DNA of 64,000 bases from Bacteroidales bacterium (GCA_011620605.1 WOYW01000010.1:1-64000), one strand, 5' to 3'. Shown: positions 26,635-35,218, counted from the first letter of the stretch. Numbers and translations: made by a program. The notes: generated by a model not told the origin, from the letters alone.

Positions 26635-28265
26635 AGGACCATTCCGGCAAGAGCTCCGGTGTGTCTGCCGTCTTGAAGGGTATGTTCCCCGTTTACCCAT
26701 ATATGATGGATGCCTTCAGGGAACCGGTGCGGATCTTCAAACGTGGCTTTATCAATAATTGTAGCCTGGTTGAATACCACGATATCTGCCCGGTATCCGG
26801 GAACCAGAAGTCCGCGGTCTTTCAATCCCAGCCTGGAAGCCGGTAAAGACGATACCTTTTTTATGGCTTGAGAAAAATCCATAAGCTTTCCGTCGCGGCA
26901 ATATTTTCCCAAAAAACGGGGAAATGTACCGTAGGACCGCGGATGTGGAATGGTCAGGGACAACGGGCCCCGGGGAGAGTAAACACTGCCATCGGAGGCC
27001 GGCATGGCTAGAGGATGTGAGAGAAACATCTTTACATTGTCTTCACTCATGGCAAAGGCAACAATATCAGGAGCAAGTCTTTCTTCTATCAGCAGATCAC
27101 GGATAAATTCCCATTCGGATTTGCCTGTGATCCGGGCGCATTCCTCCAGGTTTTTACCCATGTAAGCTTCTTTATTCTGGATTAAGGTACAAGAGGAAAT
27201 GACTACGTTTTGTGCTCCTCCCAAACGGGCAAAGCGCGATTCGGCATATTTACCGAACTCTGTTGCCATAGCTTTGTCCTTTAATCGTAAGATAATATCA
27301 TCTGTCGATCCCTGTCTGCCGTCTAACGGAATAAAGGTTGTCAAACCGGTGGAGAAAGCAATATAGGGATAACGGTCAAAAGCGACATCCAGTCCGTCGC
27401 GCCTGGCTTTTTCAATGAGCTCAAGCATGGCAGGACCCTTGTGCCAGTTGTTGGGGTTTTGGGCTTTCAAGTGTGATATTTGCAGCCGCACTCCTGCTTC
27501 AAACGACATGCCTATTGTCTCAGCAATCGCTTCTTCCACAAAGTCGTCTTCATTGCGCATATGTATGGCAAACAACCCATCGTGTCTGGCCACGACTTTT
27601 AAAAGTTCCACAAGTTCTTCCCTGGAAGCGTAAGCCCCCGGCGCATATTCCAGCCCGCACGAAAGACCTCGGCTTCCCTGTTCAAGCTGAATATCCAGCA
27701 ATTGTTTCATTGCTTCTACCTGGGAAGGTGTAGCCGGTGCATTCCATTCCCCTATGACTGCCGATCGTATGGATCCCTGACCGGTAAAAGAACAATAATT
27801 GATACCGATCTTGTTTTTTTGTAAAGTATCAAAAAACGAAGAAGCACTGTCATAAGGGCCGTCAGGAAACGGTGATCCTCCGCAATTGCCCCCTGCATCT
27901 GTTGTAATTCCCTGGTAGATTCGGCTATCCCCCTGGGGGCATTGAAGCAGTTTTGTGTCAGTATGTGTATGTATGTCTATGAAACCTGGACAGACGACCA
28001 TCCCTTTGGCATCAATCACACGATCGGCATAACTTCCCAGACGTCCCATTGCTGCAATTTTACCGTCCTTAATACCCACATCTCCACGAAAGGGGGCGGA
28101 TCCGTCTCCTGTATAAACAAGGCCGTTGGAAATGATTGTCTGAAAAGGTTGTGAAACACGCGTATGGGCAGATAATGTGTTCAGGCTGCCGGCCGAAGCC
28201 ACCAATCCGGTTCCAAGCAGCGCACTTTGTTTTAAAAACGTTCTACGGGAAATATTGGAGTTCAT
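26631..28265 (-). CDS. D-aminoacylase/N-acyl-D-amino-acid deacylase-type amidohydrolase, Tat signal
   Basis: A 544-residue metal-dependent amidohydrolase. The twin-arginine signal SRRTFLKQSALLGTGLVASAG predicts export of a folded enzyme. The metal motif is GFIDIHTHTD, with later ligands in LEYAPGAYA, FAIHMRNEDDF, LQISHLKAQNPN and the C-terminal Asp in AMSEDNV. The sequence pattern is that of D-aminoacylases and dihydroorotase-like relatives, which hydrolyse N-acyl-D-amino acids or similar amides; the actual substrate is unknown. The start overlaps the end of the second apbE gene by 23 bp, so all three genes are probably one transcript. Confidence 0.85.
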   Translation of the reverse strand: MNSNISRRTFLKQSALLGTGLVASAGSLNTLSAHTRVSQPFQTIISNGLVYTGDGSAPFRGDVGIKDGKIAAMGRLGSYADRVIDAKGMVVCPGFIDIHTHTDTKLLQCPQGDSRIYQGITTDAGGNCGGSPFPDGPYDSASSFFDTLQKNKIGINYCSFTGQGSIRSAVIGEWNAPATPSQVEAMKQLLDIQLEQGSRGLSCGLEYAPGAYASREELVELLKVVARHDGLFAIHMRNEDDFVEEAIAETIGMSFEAGVRLQISHLKAQNPNNWHKGPAMLELIEKARRDGLDVAFDRYPYIAFSTGLTTFIPLDGRQGSTDDIILRLKDKAMATEFGKYAESRFARLGGAQNVVISSCTLIQNKEAYMGKNLEECARITGKSEWEFIRDLLIEERLAPDIVAFAMSEDNVKMFLSHPLAMPASDGSVYSPRGPLSLTIPHPRSYGTFPRFLGKYCRDGKLMDFSQAIKKVSSLPASRLGLKDRGLLVPGYRADIVVFNQATIIDKATFEDPHRFPEGIHHIWVNGEHTLQDGRHTGALAGMVL

Positions 28266-29247
28266 GACGGGGTGTTATGTTAGAAGTTGCGTATTTTTTT
28301 ATCTGTTCTTCCTGATAATAATATAAGATCGCCTGAATATTACTTTGCGATTCAATAAACTGAATACTTCTTTCCAGTCCCATAGAGTAAAAAGCCATGC
28401 TGTATGTAGCTGCTTCAAGGCAATTTGAAGCGATTACCATGGTGCTGATAAGAGGATCTTCAAGAGGATACCCGGTACGCGAATTGAACAGTGTATTTAC
28501 GATTTTCCCTTCCCGTGTTTTGAAATTTTTCAGACTGCCCGATATGGCCATGGCCTTGTCCAAGAGATAGATCACGTCGGTCGAAACATCATCAATAATA
28601 ATGCGCCACGGGGTACCTGAAGGATTCAGTCCTTTGCAAGACACTACTTTGCCGACTTCTATTATATAGTTGGAGATGTCCTGATTGTCCAGCATAGTGG
28701 CAAGCAGGTCAACGGCATAACCGATCCCTATAGTGTTAAGATTTAATTGTATCCTGGGATCTTCCTTGATAACCTTCCCCTCATCAAGGTGAACTTTCCA
28801 TAATCCTGTATATTCAAGAACCCGGGCAATGTCATGCGCTGTAACGTTTTGATGATTGCTCATGTTGTACCCCCATAGATCCTGCAATGGTTTGGTGGTG
28901 GTATTCAGATAAGCTCCTGTTCTTTCGGCAACCTCCTTTGCTTTTGTCAAAACGGTCCTAAAAACGGAATCAGTCGTAAAATCCTTGTTGCTGTTGACAT
29001 TGTTGATAACAGAAGATTTGTGATACAGAGAAAGCGATCTGTCGATCATCTGTGCCTGGCGACGTGCCGCTCTTCTTACGTCAGACTCAAAAGACCAGGG
29101 AGCATATGAGGGAACCTGGTAAACAATTTTGTAGGAATACCCCATTACTACTCCGTTTACCGTTTTAAATTTGCCGGCGGGCGAACAACCGTTCAAAGCC
29201 AATATAAAGCCGGGGAGAAAAAGTGTAATCAATAATATTTGTTTCAT
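28243..29247 (-). CDS. ApbE-like lipoprotein lacking metal and catalytic residues
   Basis: A 334-residue lipoprotein (LALNGC, Cys21) with ApbE architecture, paralogous to the next gene upstream. Compared with that copy, the HIIDPRTG motif is TLFNSRTG, the metal-binding DAYATA motif is ATYSMA, EIGGE is EVGKV and IAKGF is IGIGY. These changes remove the Mg2+ ligands and the catalytic Asp known from FAD:protein FMN transferases. It is probably a pseudoenzyme that has kept the fold, for example as a binding partner. It overlaps the upstream apbE by 4 bp (ATGA) and the amidohydrolase by 23 bp. Confidence 0.8.
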   Translation of the reverse strand: MKQILLITLFLPGFILALNGCSPAGKFKTVNGVVMGYSYKIVYQVPSYAPWSFESDVRRAARRQAQMIDRSLSLYHKSSVINNVNSNKDFTTDSVFRTVLTKAKEVAERTGAYLNTTTKPLQDLWGYNMSNHQNVTAHDIARVLEYTGLWKVHLDEGKVIKEDPRIQLNLNTIGIGYAVDLLATMLDNQDISNYIIEVGKVVSCKGLNPSGTPWRIIIDDVSTDVIYLLDKAMAISGSLKNFKTREGKIVNTLFNSRTGYPLEDPLISTMVIASNCLEAATYSMAFYSMGLERSIQFIESQSNIQAILYYYQEEQIKKYATSNITPRHELQYFP

Positions 29248-30260
29248 AAGCCGGTTTGGATATTATTGGTGGTGAAAGTTTTAAAAACCCCGTGATCATC
29301 ATATATGAGAAAAGCCCCCAATGTGGGATTCTTTTCCAGAAAAGATTTACTGGATTCAAGTCCCATAACCATAAATGCAGTAGCGTAAGCATCGGAGCTC
29401 ATGCAGTCATCTGCAATGACTGTTGCACTTAACAGATGGTGCGTAACGGGAGTCCCTGTCCGGGGATCAATAATATGTGCGTATTTCTTTCCGTTCTCAA
29501 TATAATAATTCCTGTAATTGCCGGAAGTGGCCAATGCCTGATCGGTTAATTTGATAACTACTTCAATACTTTGGCCGGGATAAATATTACCGTCTCTTGG
29601 ACTGTCTATCCCAATTCTCCAGGGTTTCCGGTCGGGATTTAATCCTTTGCAAACTATTTCACCCCCGATCTCTACCAGCAAGTCCGTGATTCCTAGTGCG
29701 GTCAGTTCCAAGGCTATCAGGTCACAGGCAAACCCCTTTGCGATGGCATTCATACTCAAACGGCATCGGGGATCTTTCTTAAATAATTGAGTTCCTTCCA
29801 TGTGGAATTTATCCATTCCGGTAAAATTCTTAATTTCTTCCAGATCTCCCTTTTTAAGTGAATCTCTTTTTTCGGTGCCGAATCCCCAATAATCAAAAAA
29901 AGGTGCAGCAGATATGTCAAAAGCGCCATCTGTATGAGCCGCTATATCCTGTGATCTTTCAAAGACGATCCTGAATAAGCTGTCCGTCCGGCTGGTTAAA
30001 TTATCATTCAGTTGACTAATTAAGGAATGATTGTTGTATATAGAGAAGGAATGGTTAACCTTATCCAGGCATTGTCCCGTTATCCTGCTTACCAGGGAAG
30101 AAAAGTCAGAAGAAGCCACCGAAGGGGTCCTGTAGGTAACAGAGTAAGTAGTTCCCAAAGCGCTTCCCTGTAACTTGACATATTCTTCCAAAGGATTGCA
30201 CCGTAATAAAACGAATGCCATCAAAAACAGAACAACTAAAGGAAATGGTTTTTTAATCAT
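29244..30260 (-). CDS. apbE: FAD:protein FMN transferase ApbE, lipoprotein
   Basis: A 338-residue lipoprotein (LLRC, Cys21) that should transfer FMN from FAD to a Thr in exported flavoproteins such as RnfG/NqrC subunits. Key motifs are intact: LGTTYSV, FDISAAPFFDYWGF, NAIAKGFACD, VEIGGEI, ATSGNYRNYY, YAHIIDPRTGTP and SDAYATAFMVMG. No obvious target protein with a D-x-T/S-G-A-T flavinylation motif was seen in the window. It is first in the apbE-apbE2-amidohydrolase run. Confidence 0.93.
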   Translation of the reverse strand: MIKKPFPLVVLFLMAFVLLRCNPLEEYVKLQGSALGTTYSVTYRTPSVASSDFSSLVSRITGQCLDKVNHSFSIYNNHSLISQLNDNLTSRTDSLFRIVFERSQDIAAHTDGAFDISAAPFFDYWGFGTEKRDSLKKGDLEEIKNFTGMDKFHMEGTQLFKKDPRCRLSMNAIAKGFACDLIALELTALGITDLLVEIGGEIVCKGLNPDRKPWRIGIDSPRDGNIYPGQSIEVVIKLTDQALATSGNYRNYYIENGKKYAHIIDPRTGTPVTHHLLSATVIADDCMSSDAYATAFMVMGLESSKSFLEKNPTLGAFLIYDDHGVFKTFTTNNIQTGL

Positions 30261-30265
30261 AGAGA

Positions 30266-30273
30266 CAAAGCTA
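30266..30273 (-). promoter_or_regulatory. Putative -7 element of the apbE operon
   Basis: Minus-strand TAGCTTTG lies 5 bp before the apbE ATG. No -33 match was found. This is another case of a -7 element very close to the start codon. Confidence 0.35.
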
Positions 30274-30287
30274 CAAATTTTTTTACC

Positions 30288-30295
30288 TACATTTG
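30288..30295 (+). promoter_or_regulatory. Putative -7 element of the FISUMP lipoprotein operon
   Basis: TACATTTG lies 15 bp before the ATG at 30311, in the short divergent gap with apbE. No clear -33 element was found. Confidence 0.45.
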
Positions 30296-30310
30296 CAGAT
30301 TATAATTGAT

Positions 30311-31363
30311 ATGGTTAGGAAAAGCACATTATTGCCCATTTTATTGGCCCTGGTATCTGTGATGCTTGTAACGAGCTGTAAGAAAGATGATCCCGAGACT
30401 TTATATATGTCAGGTACCCTGACATTCGATTTGCCCCAATATTGCTTCCCGGGTGAAACGTTTCAGGTTGAAGCCGCAGGTATAACAAGGCCTAAAGGGG
30501 ATTCTGTAGTTTTTATTTTTCAGGGAGAGCATTTCATTCCCGATTCCATAGTGGCCGGTTCTGTCGCTATAACGGTCCCGGATAGCCTGGGGACTTATAC
30601 ACTTACCCTGACTGCCCAGGCGGAAGGGTATGCCAATAGTGTTACAAGCCGCAATACAACAGTTATTCACAATGTTTTCTCTGTTATGGCAGATGGTTTT
30701 AAACCGTCCTCAGATTCCATAATCGACCCCAGGGATAACCATGTTTATTATTACAAGCGTTTTGGCAGCCTGGACTGGTTTATTCAGAACCTGAACTGGA
30801 ACGGTGCAGGTCTAACCTATGACAATGTGTCTGCCCTGGGCTATATGTTTGGAGGACTCTACACATGGAACCAGGCAATGTCGGGAGAAAACACACCTGA
30901 CACCCCCCCGTCTCCCGCGTCCGGTGTTAGTGCCGGCCCGCAGGGTGTGTGTCCTCCGGGATGGAGGGTGCCTACAGCCGAGGATTGGGCCCATCTGGCT
31001 TCTTCAGTTACGGGGACAAACATAGGGTTTCTTGATCCCTGGAACGAATTGGGTGAAATATTCGCCGTTGATGCAAAAGTCAATGGGAATAAACTTTGGA
31101 AATACCATCCCGATAACGAAAAGACAAATACTACAGGATGGAACGCATTGCCGGCCGGTTATGCCGTATTGTCCGGGGAAAGTTTTTCCGGAAAAGGACA
31201 GACCACTTTTTGGTGGTCAGCTGCGGCGGACGGGAACCAGGGTTATTACCGGCTTATACATTATGCCGTAAACAGGTTTTCCTGTGCTACGGCAGATAAA
31301 TCTGCGGTTTATGCATCTGTAAGATGTGTTCGTATATCCGGGGAGAATTCCTTAACTGATTAA
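30311..31363 (+). CDS. FISUMP-domain lipoprotein
   Basis: A 350-residue surface or periplasmic lipoprotein (MLVTSCKKD, Cys23). The ATG at 30311 is chosen because it gives the signal peptide directly; the listed start at 30293 lies in the -7 element. Residues about 30-130 look like one immunoglobulin-like beta domain. The C-terminal half carries the Fibrobacter major-paralogue (FISUMP) signature: GSLDWFIQNLNWNG, MFGGLYTWNQAM, CPPGWRVPTAEDWAHL and SVRCVRI. The family is common in Bacteroidota and of unknown function. Two TPM genes follow after 3 bp. Confidence 0.85.
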   Translation: MVRKSTLLPILLALVSVMLVTSCKKDDPETLYMSGTLTFDLPQYCFPGETFQVEAAGITRPKGDSVVFIFQGEHFIPDSIVAGSVAITVPDSLGTYTLTLTAQAEGYANSVTSRNTTVIHNVFSVMADGFKPSSDSIIDPRDNHVYYYKRFGSLDWFIQNLNWNGAGLTYDNVSALGYMFGGLYTWNQAMSGENTPDTPPSPASGVSAGPQGVCPPGWRVPTAEDWAHLASSVTGTNIGFLDPWNELGEIFAVDAKVNGNKLWKYHPDNEKTNTTGWNALPAGYAVLSGESFSGKGQTTFWWSAAADGNQGYYRLIHYAVNRFSCATADKSAVYASVRCVRISGENSLTD

Positions 31364-31366
31364 CTG

Positions 31367-31798
31367 ATGGTAAAATTGTTCTCATCTCAGGAAAAAAAAC
31401 GAATTGTTGCTGCCATAACCGAGGCGGAGCTAAAAACTTCCGGGGAGATTAGGGTTCATATAGAAAGTTACTGCCCCTCTTCTTCACTGGACAGGGCCAT
31501 CTTTGTGTTCAATCAATTGAAAATGTATAAAACAAAAGAACGCAATTCAGTTCTGATCTATTTGGCAACCGAATCACGGAAATTTTCAATACTGGGTGAT
31601 ACCGGGATCAATGCAGTAGTTCCTGAAGGGTTTTGGGAATCTGTAAAAGAGATCATGCAGGATTCTTTCAAATCGGGAAATTTTGCTGATGGAATATGTG
31701 CGGTTGTAGAAGAGATAGGGGAAAAGCTGGCTGAGTTTTTTCCATACCGGCAGGACGATACTGATGAATTACCCAATGACATTTCTTTTGGAGCATGA
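31367..31798 (+). CDS. TPM-domain protein (short)
   Basis: A 143-residue single TPM domain without signal peptide or membrane segment. ITEAELKTSGEIRVHIES is the conserved N-terminal strand-helix, and NSVLIYLATESRKFSILGDTGIN the core with the conserved Asp. TPM proteins are linked to photosystem II repair in plants and of uncertain role in bacteria. In Bacteroidota this short form is usually followed by a longer TPM protein, as here, but the customary LemA gene in front is missing; the FISUMP lipoprotein takes its place. Confidence 0.85.
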   Translation: MVKLFSSQEKKRIVAAITEAELKTSGEIRVHIESYCPSSSLDRAIFVFNQLKMYKTKERNSVLIYLATESRKFSILGDTGINAVVPEGFWESVKEIMQDSFKSGNFADGICAVVEEIGEKLAEFFPYRQDDTDELPNDISFGA

Positions 31799-32625
31799 AA
31801 AAGATCAGCTTGATATTTTTAACGGGTATTATTCTTGCGACTGCTTACCAGCCGCTCATATCACAGGTACCTGAACGTCCTTCAGAACAGCGTCTGGTCA
31901 ATGATTTTGCAGGGTTGTTCTCTGCTCAGGAGAGAGAATTACTGGAGTCTGACCTGGTTCATTTTGATGATTCCACTTCCAATCAGATCTGCGTGGTCAC
32001 GGTAAAAGACCTGAGGGGGGAGGAAATAAACATGGCCGCTTATAAAATACTTGCTGAATGGGGTGTGGGGACGGCACAAAACAATAACGGGGTAGTATTG
32101 CTTGTGGAACACGATCCCTCAAAAAGCGGAGGACAGGTAGCCATATCGGTAGGATACGGACTTGAAGGGGTACTTACGGATGCCCTGTCAAAACGCATCA
32201 TAACAAATGATATGATCCCCTCGTTCAGAAAAAACCATTATTACGACGGAATTAAAGCAGGTGTTACCTCAATAATGGCCGTGGCTATGGGTGAGTATAA
32301 TACGGCCAGGGAAGAAGGAGACGATACCCCTGCCGGTATTATAGTTGTTCTTACCTTAATCTTTATACTGTTCTTTTTTGTGCTTATCATATCTTTTGCC
32401 AACAAACGCAAAGGCCCTACCAACCTGGGGGGCAATAACAGAAAAGGTCCGAGCATCCTGGAACTGATGATTTTGGCTAATTTACTGGGAGGAAGAACCC
32501 GGGGTATGGGCGGGTTCGGAAGCGGCGGTTTTGGGGGATTCGGCGGAGGCAGTTTTGGCGGTGGTGGTTTTGGCGGATTTGGCGGAGGCCTTGGTGGCGG
32601 AGGCGGAGCTTCCGGAAGCTGGTAA
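31795..32625 (+). CDS. TPM-domain membrane protein with Gly-rich tail
   Basis: A 276-residue protein. It has a signal peptide (residues 1-24), a periplasmic TPM domain (RLVNDFAGLFSAQERELLE, GVLTDALSKRIITNDMIPSFRKN), one membrane helix (IIVVLTLIFILFFFVLIISF) and a C-terminal tail of GGFGGFGGGSFGGGG repeats ending in GASGSW. This layout is typical of TPM proteins. The ATG overlaps the short TPM stop by 4 bp. The final 144 bp overlap the convergent phoH gene, and the Gly repeats explain why no stop codon arises on the other strand. Confidence 0.88.
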   Translation: MKKISLIFLTGIILATAYQPLISQVPERPSEQRLVNDFAGLFSAQERELLESDLVHFDDSTSNQICVVTVKDLRGEEINMAAYKILAEWGVGTAQNNNGVVLLVEHDPSKSGGQVAISVGYGLEGVLTDALSKRIITNDMIPSFRKNHYYDGIKAGVTSIMAVAMGEYNTAREEGDDTPAGIIVVLTLIFILFFFVLIISFANKRKGPTNLGGNNRKGPSILELMILANLLGGRTRGMGGFGSGGFGGFGGGSFGGGGFGGFGGGLGGGGGASGSW

Positions 32626-33561
32626 ATCACTGAAAGCAGCTACGATTTTCTTTACAAGCGGATGTCGAATAATATCTCCTGAATCAAAACGGACAAAAGC
32701 AATTCCTTTAATATTTATTAATAATTCCATACAACGGGCCAAACCGCTGTCGCTTTTTCGTACAAGATCTATCTGACTTGTATCTCCTGTGACAATAAAT
32801 TTTGCATTCCTGCCCATACGGGTAAGAAACATTTTAAGTTGTGACAGACTGGTATTCTGTGCTTCGTCCAGAATAACACAAGCGTTGTCCAATGTCCTTC
32901 CTCTCATGTAAGCAAGTGGGGCTATCTGCACAGTTCCTTCTTCCATGAGTGATTCCAGTTTTTTCCCCGGGATCATATCCCGTAGGGCATCATAAAGAGG
33001 CTGAAGGTACGGATCCAGCTTTTCTTTCATGTCTCCCGGTAAAAATCCCAGTTGTTCCCCGGCCTCAACGGCAGGCCGGGTTAAAATAATTTTCCTGACT
33101 TCCTTGTTTTTCCAGGCACGGACTGCCAGAGCGATTGCGGTATATGTTTTTCCCGTCCCTGCAGGGCCCTCGGCAAAGATCAAATCATTTTCATCGTAGG
33201 CTTTTACCAGAACTTCCTGGTTAGCCGTGCGTGCTTTTATCAAACTGCCGTTATTGCCATATACCAGAATATTATCGGCTTGCAGATAGTTCTCATGGTC
33301 AGGCTGAACGGCTCCCCGGAGTATGGCCGTTATGCTATCTTTTGAAAGATGATGTCTTTTTTCATAAAGGCTTACCAGGCAATCCAGTTTCTCTTCAAAA
33401 CGGTCAATGATTTCCGGAGGACCCTGTACTTTAATTTGTTCTCCCCGTGCAATAATCCTCAATTGGGGAAAAGCGTCTTGCAGAAGAGGTAACAGGAGGC
33501 TGTCGGGACCATACAGAACTGCCGGATGGATGGTTTCCAAAATAAAGGTTTTTTCGTTCAT
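32482..33561 (-). CDS. PhoH-family ATPase with low-complexity C-terminal extension
   Basis: A 359-residue protein. The N-terminal half contains a KH-like segment (RIIARGEQIKVQGPPEIID) and the PhoH P-loop domain with FAEGPAGTGKTYTA, LTRPAVEAGEQLGFLPGD, VILDEAQNTS and KFIVTGDTSQIDL. The normal family end is near HPLVKKIVAAFSD. Beyond it are about 45 residues of Ala/Ser/Thr/Lys repeats (KASAKSAKTTTAKTAS) read antisense to the TPM Gly-rich tail. The start MNEKTFILETIHP matches the family, although it lies 131 bp inside the end of the capA ORF. PhoH proteins are linked to RNA metabolism and phosphate stress; the exact role is open. Confidence 0.85.
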   Translation of the reverse strand: MNEKTFILETIHPAVLYGPDSLLLPLLQDAFPQLRIIARGEQIKVQGPPEIIDRFEEKLDCLVSLYEKRHHLSKDSITAILRGAVQPDHENYLQADNILVYGNNGSLIKARTANQEVLVKAYDENDLIFAEGPAGTGKTYTAIALAVRAWKNKEVRKIILTRPAVEAGEQLGFLPGDMKEKLDPYLQPLYDALRDMIPGKKLESLMEEGTVQIAPLAYMRGRTLDNACVILDEAQNTSLSQLKMFLTRMGRNAKFIVTGDTSQIDLVRKSDSGLARCMELLINIKGIAFVRFDSGDIIRHPLVKKIVAAFSDLPASGSSASATKASAKSAKTTTAKTASAESPKTAASEPAHTPGSSSQ

Positions 33562-34651
33562 ACGTAGGATTTCGTCTGCGTTCGTATATGCCGGGAGAAG
33601 TTTCCCGCATAAAGTTACGAAGTGTTTTAATTGTTTTATTTATTATAAGCGTATCGGATGAGATTTTTTGATGATCAAGGTATATGCGAGGATCAGAAAC
33701 AGGCAGGACCATATATGTTTTTTTCCCGTCTGTTTCAGGTCTCCAGCACCAGATCCATTCATACCAGGGAATATCGATTCTGGGACCTTCTTTGGTTAGA
33801 GATATGCCAAAGGAAAGGATCATGCCCGTTCTTGTATGAGGATCGGGCTGGTTGGAAATGAAATTTCCCAGGGAATAGGCCGCCAGAAATACAATTTTAC
33901 CTTTTTTGTCTTTCCTGATCTCAATACTTTGGGGGACGTGGGGGTGTGATCCCACTACTGCGGTAACCCCTGCCCGGTAAAGCCAGTCTGAAAGAAATTT
34001 TTGATATTGGGAGGGATATATCCGGTATTCCCGGCCCCAATGCATGCAACATATAATGCTGTGTGCCCCGTTTTCCCGAACTTCCTTTATGTGTTGTTTT
34101 ATAAGATTGGTATCTATCCGGTTGACGGCTACACTTCCTTCCCAGATCATCCGGTTACTGTTATAAGTGTAGTTCAGTACGGCCACTTTTACTCCTTTTT
34201 TCTCCAGCATGATCCAGGCCGGCCGGGTCCCGCAGTGTTTCACTCCCAGTGAATCATACAATGCTATTGTTCTGAGCGCCCCGGTTACGCCTTTGTCAAA
34301 AATGTGGTTGTTGGCAGTCAGGAAAACATTGACACCGGCCCGTCGGATTGCCTGGGCCAGTTCGTTGGGAGAAGAGAAGGACGGATAACCTGAATAGGGG
34401 GGGCCGTTAAATGTAGTTTCCATGTTGACACCGACAAAGTGGGCGTCAGTGAACCTGTCTTTTACATAAACGAAACAGGAATCGTAAAGATAAGTTCCGT
34501 CGTCCTGAAGAGCCGAGCGTATTTGGGATCCGTGCTGCATGAGATCTCCGGCAAAACAAAACCTGACGGCCTCAGCCTCCTGAGAATAAAGCCATTCGGG
34601 AAAGATGAACAAGGCTCCTGACAGAAGCAAAACGAGCGAATATTTTTTCAT
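33431..34651 (-). CDS. CapA-family metallophosphatase-like protein, probably read-through C-terminus
   Basis: A 406-residue exported protein (signal peptide residues 1-23) of the PGA_cap/CapA family, related to poly-gamma-glutamate synthesis proteins. Motifs are FCFAGDLMQHGSQ, VNMETT, LTANNHIFDKG, CCMHWGREY and VVGSHPHVPQ, the metal-site signature of the family. It reads normally to about residue 363. The last 43 residues (ERKNLYFGNHPSGSS...) are in a different frame over phoH and look non-native, suggesting the original stop was lost or shifted. The 131-bp same-strand overlap with phoH is unusual. Confidence 0.83.
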   Translation of the reverse strand: MKKYSLVLLLSGALFIFPEWLYSQEAEAVRFCFAGDLMQHGSQIRSALQDDGTYLYDSCFVYVKDRFTDAHFVGVNMETTFNGPPYSGYPSFSSPNELAQAIRRAGVNVFLTANNHIFDKGVTGALRTIALYDSLGVKHCGTRPAWIMLEKKGVKVAVLNYTYNSNRMIWEGSVAVNRIDTNLIKQHIKEVRENGAHSIICCMHWGREYRIYPSQYQKFLSDWLYRAGVTAVVGSHPHVPQSIEIRKDKKGKIVFLAAYSLGNFISNQPDPHTRTGMILSFGISLTKEGPRIDIPWYEWIWCWRPETDGKKTYMVLPVSDPRIYLDHQKISSDTLIINKTIKTLRNFMRETSPGIYERRRNPTYERKNLYFGNHPSGSSVWSRQPPVTSSARRFSPIEDYCTGRTN

Positions 34652-34701
34652 AAAGCAAAATGCAAGTTACCCCTTTTTTTACAGATCCCGTTTTTTTGAT
34701 G

Positions 34702-34709
34702 TATATTTG
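34702..34709 (+). promoter_or_regulatory. Putative -7 element of the SPOR lipoprotein-gcvT operon
   Basis: TATATTTG lies 29 bp before the ATG at 34739. The region before it is T-rich without a well-placed TTTG. Confidence 0.5.
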
Positions 34710-34738
34710 TGAACCATAAACTATCTAATCTATTTATT

Positions 34739-35215
34739 ATGAAGAAAATATTCCCGTTGCTAATAGGAGTCATGCTACTGGGCAGTATGAATTCCTGCGA
34801 TTGGATACGTGCCAGATTAGGCATGCCTACATCTGAAGAACTTCAACAAAAACAGGAGCAGATCATAAAAGATTCCCTGGAGAAAGTTGTCAGGGAACAG
34901 GAAGCAGCCCGTCTTGAACAAATTCGTCTGGATTCAATGGCAAAGGTAGAAGCGCAAAAGTCCACACTCCTGAGATATCACGTGGTACTGGGAAGTTTCA
35001 TTATGGACAACAATGCCGACAGAATGATGCGGAAGTTACCCGAATTAGGATACGAACCCGTCCGGATTCAATTTAAAAACGGTTATTCCGTAATTTCTGC
35101 TTATCAGACGAATTCCTTACCCGATGCCTATAATACGATGTATAAAATGTTTTCTCTGGACATCACGCCTTATGATGTCTGGGTGTATGATACGAATCAA
35201 AACCTTCATTTCTGA
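34739..35215 (+). CDS. SPOR-domain lipoprotein
   Basis: A 158-residue lipoprotein (GSMNSCDW, Cys20). A charged helical linker (ELQQKQEQIIKDSLEKVVREQEAARLEQIRLDSMAK) is followed by a C-terminal SPOR domain (RYHVVLGSFIMDNNADRMMRKL, PVRIQFKNGYSVISAYQT). SPOR domains bind septal peptidoglycan lacking stem peptides. The ATG at 34739 gives the signal peptide; the listed start at 34709 lies in the -7 element. It lies 3 bp before gcvT. Confidence 0.88.
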   Translation: MKKIFPLLIGVMLLGSMNSCDWIRARLGMPTSEELQQKQEQIIKDSLEKVVREQEAARLEQIRLDSMAKVEAQKSTLLRYHVVLGSFIMDNNADRMMRKLPELGYEPVRIQFKNGYSVISAYQTNSLPDAYNTMYKMFSLDITPYDVWVYDTNQNLHF

Positions 35216-35218
35216 TCT

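Noticed and set aside
32490-32620. Tandem Gly-codon repeats as a possible CRISPR or minisatellite
   Set aside because: Units are irregular GGN codon runs coding a normal TPM Gly-rich tail; no spacers of constant length.
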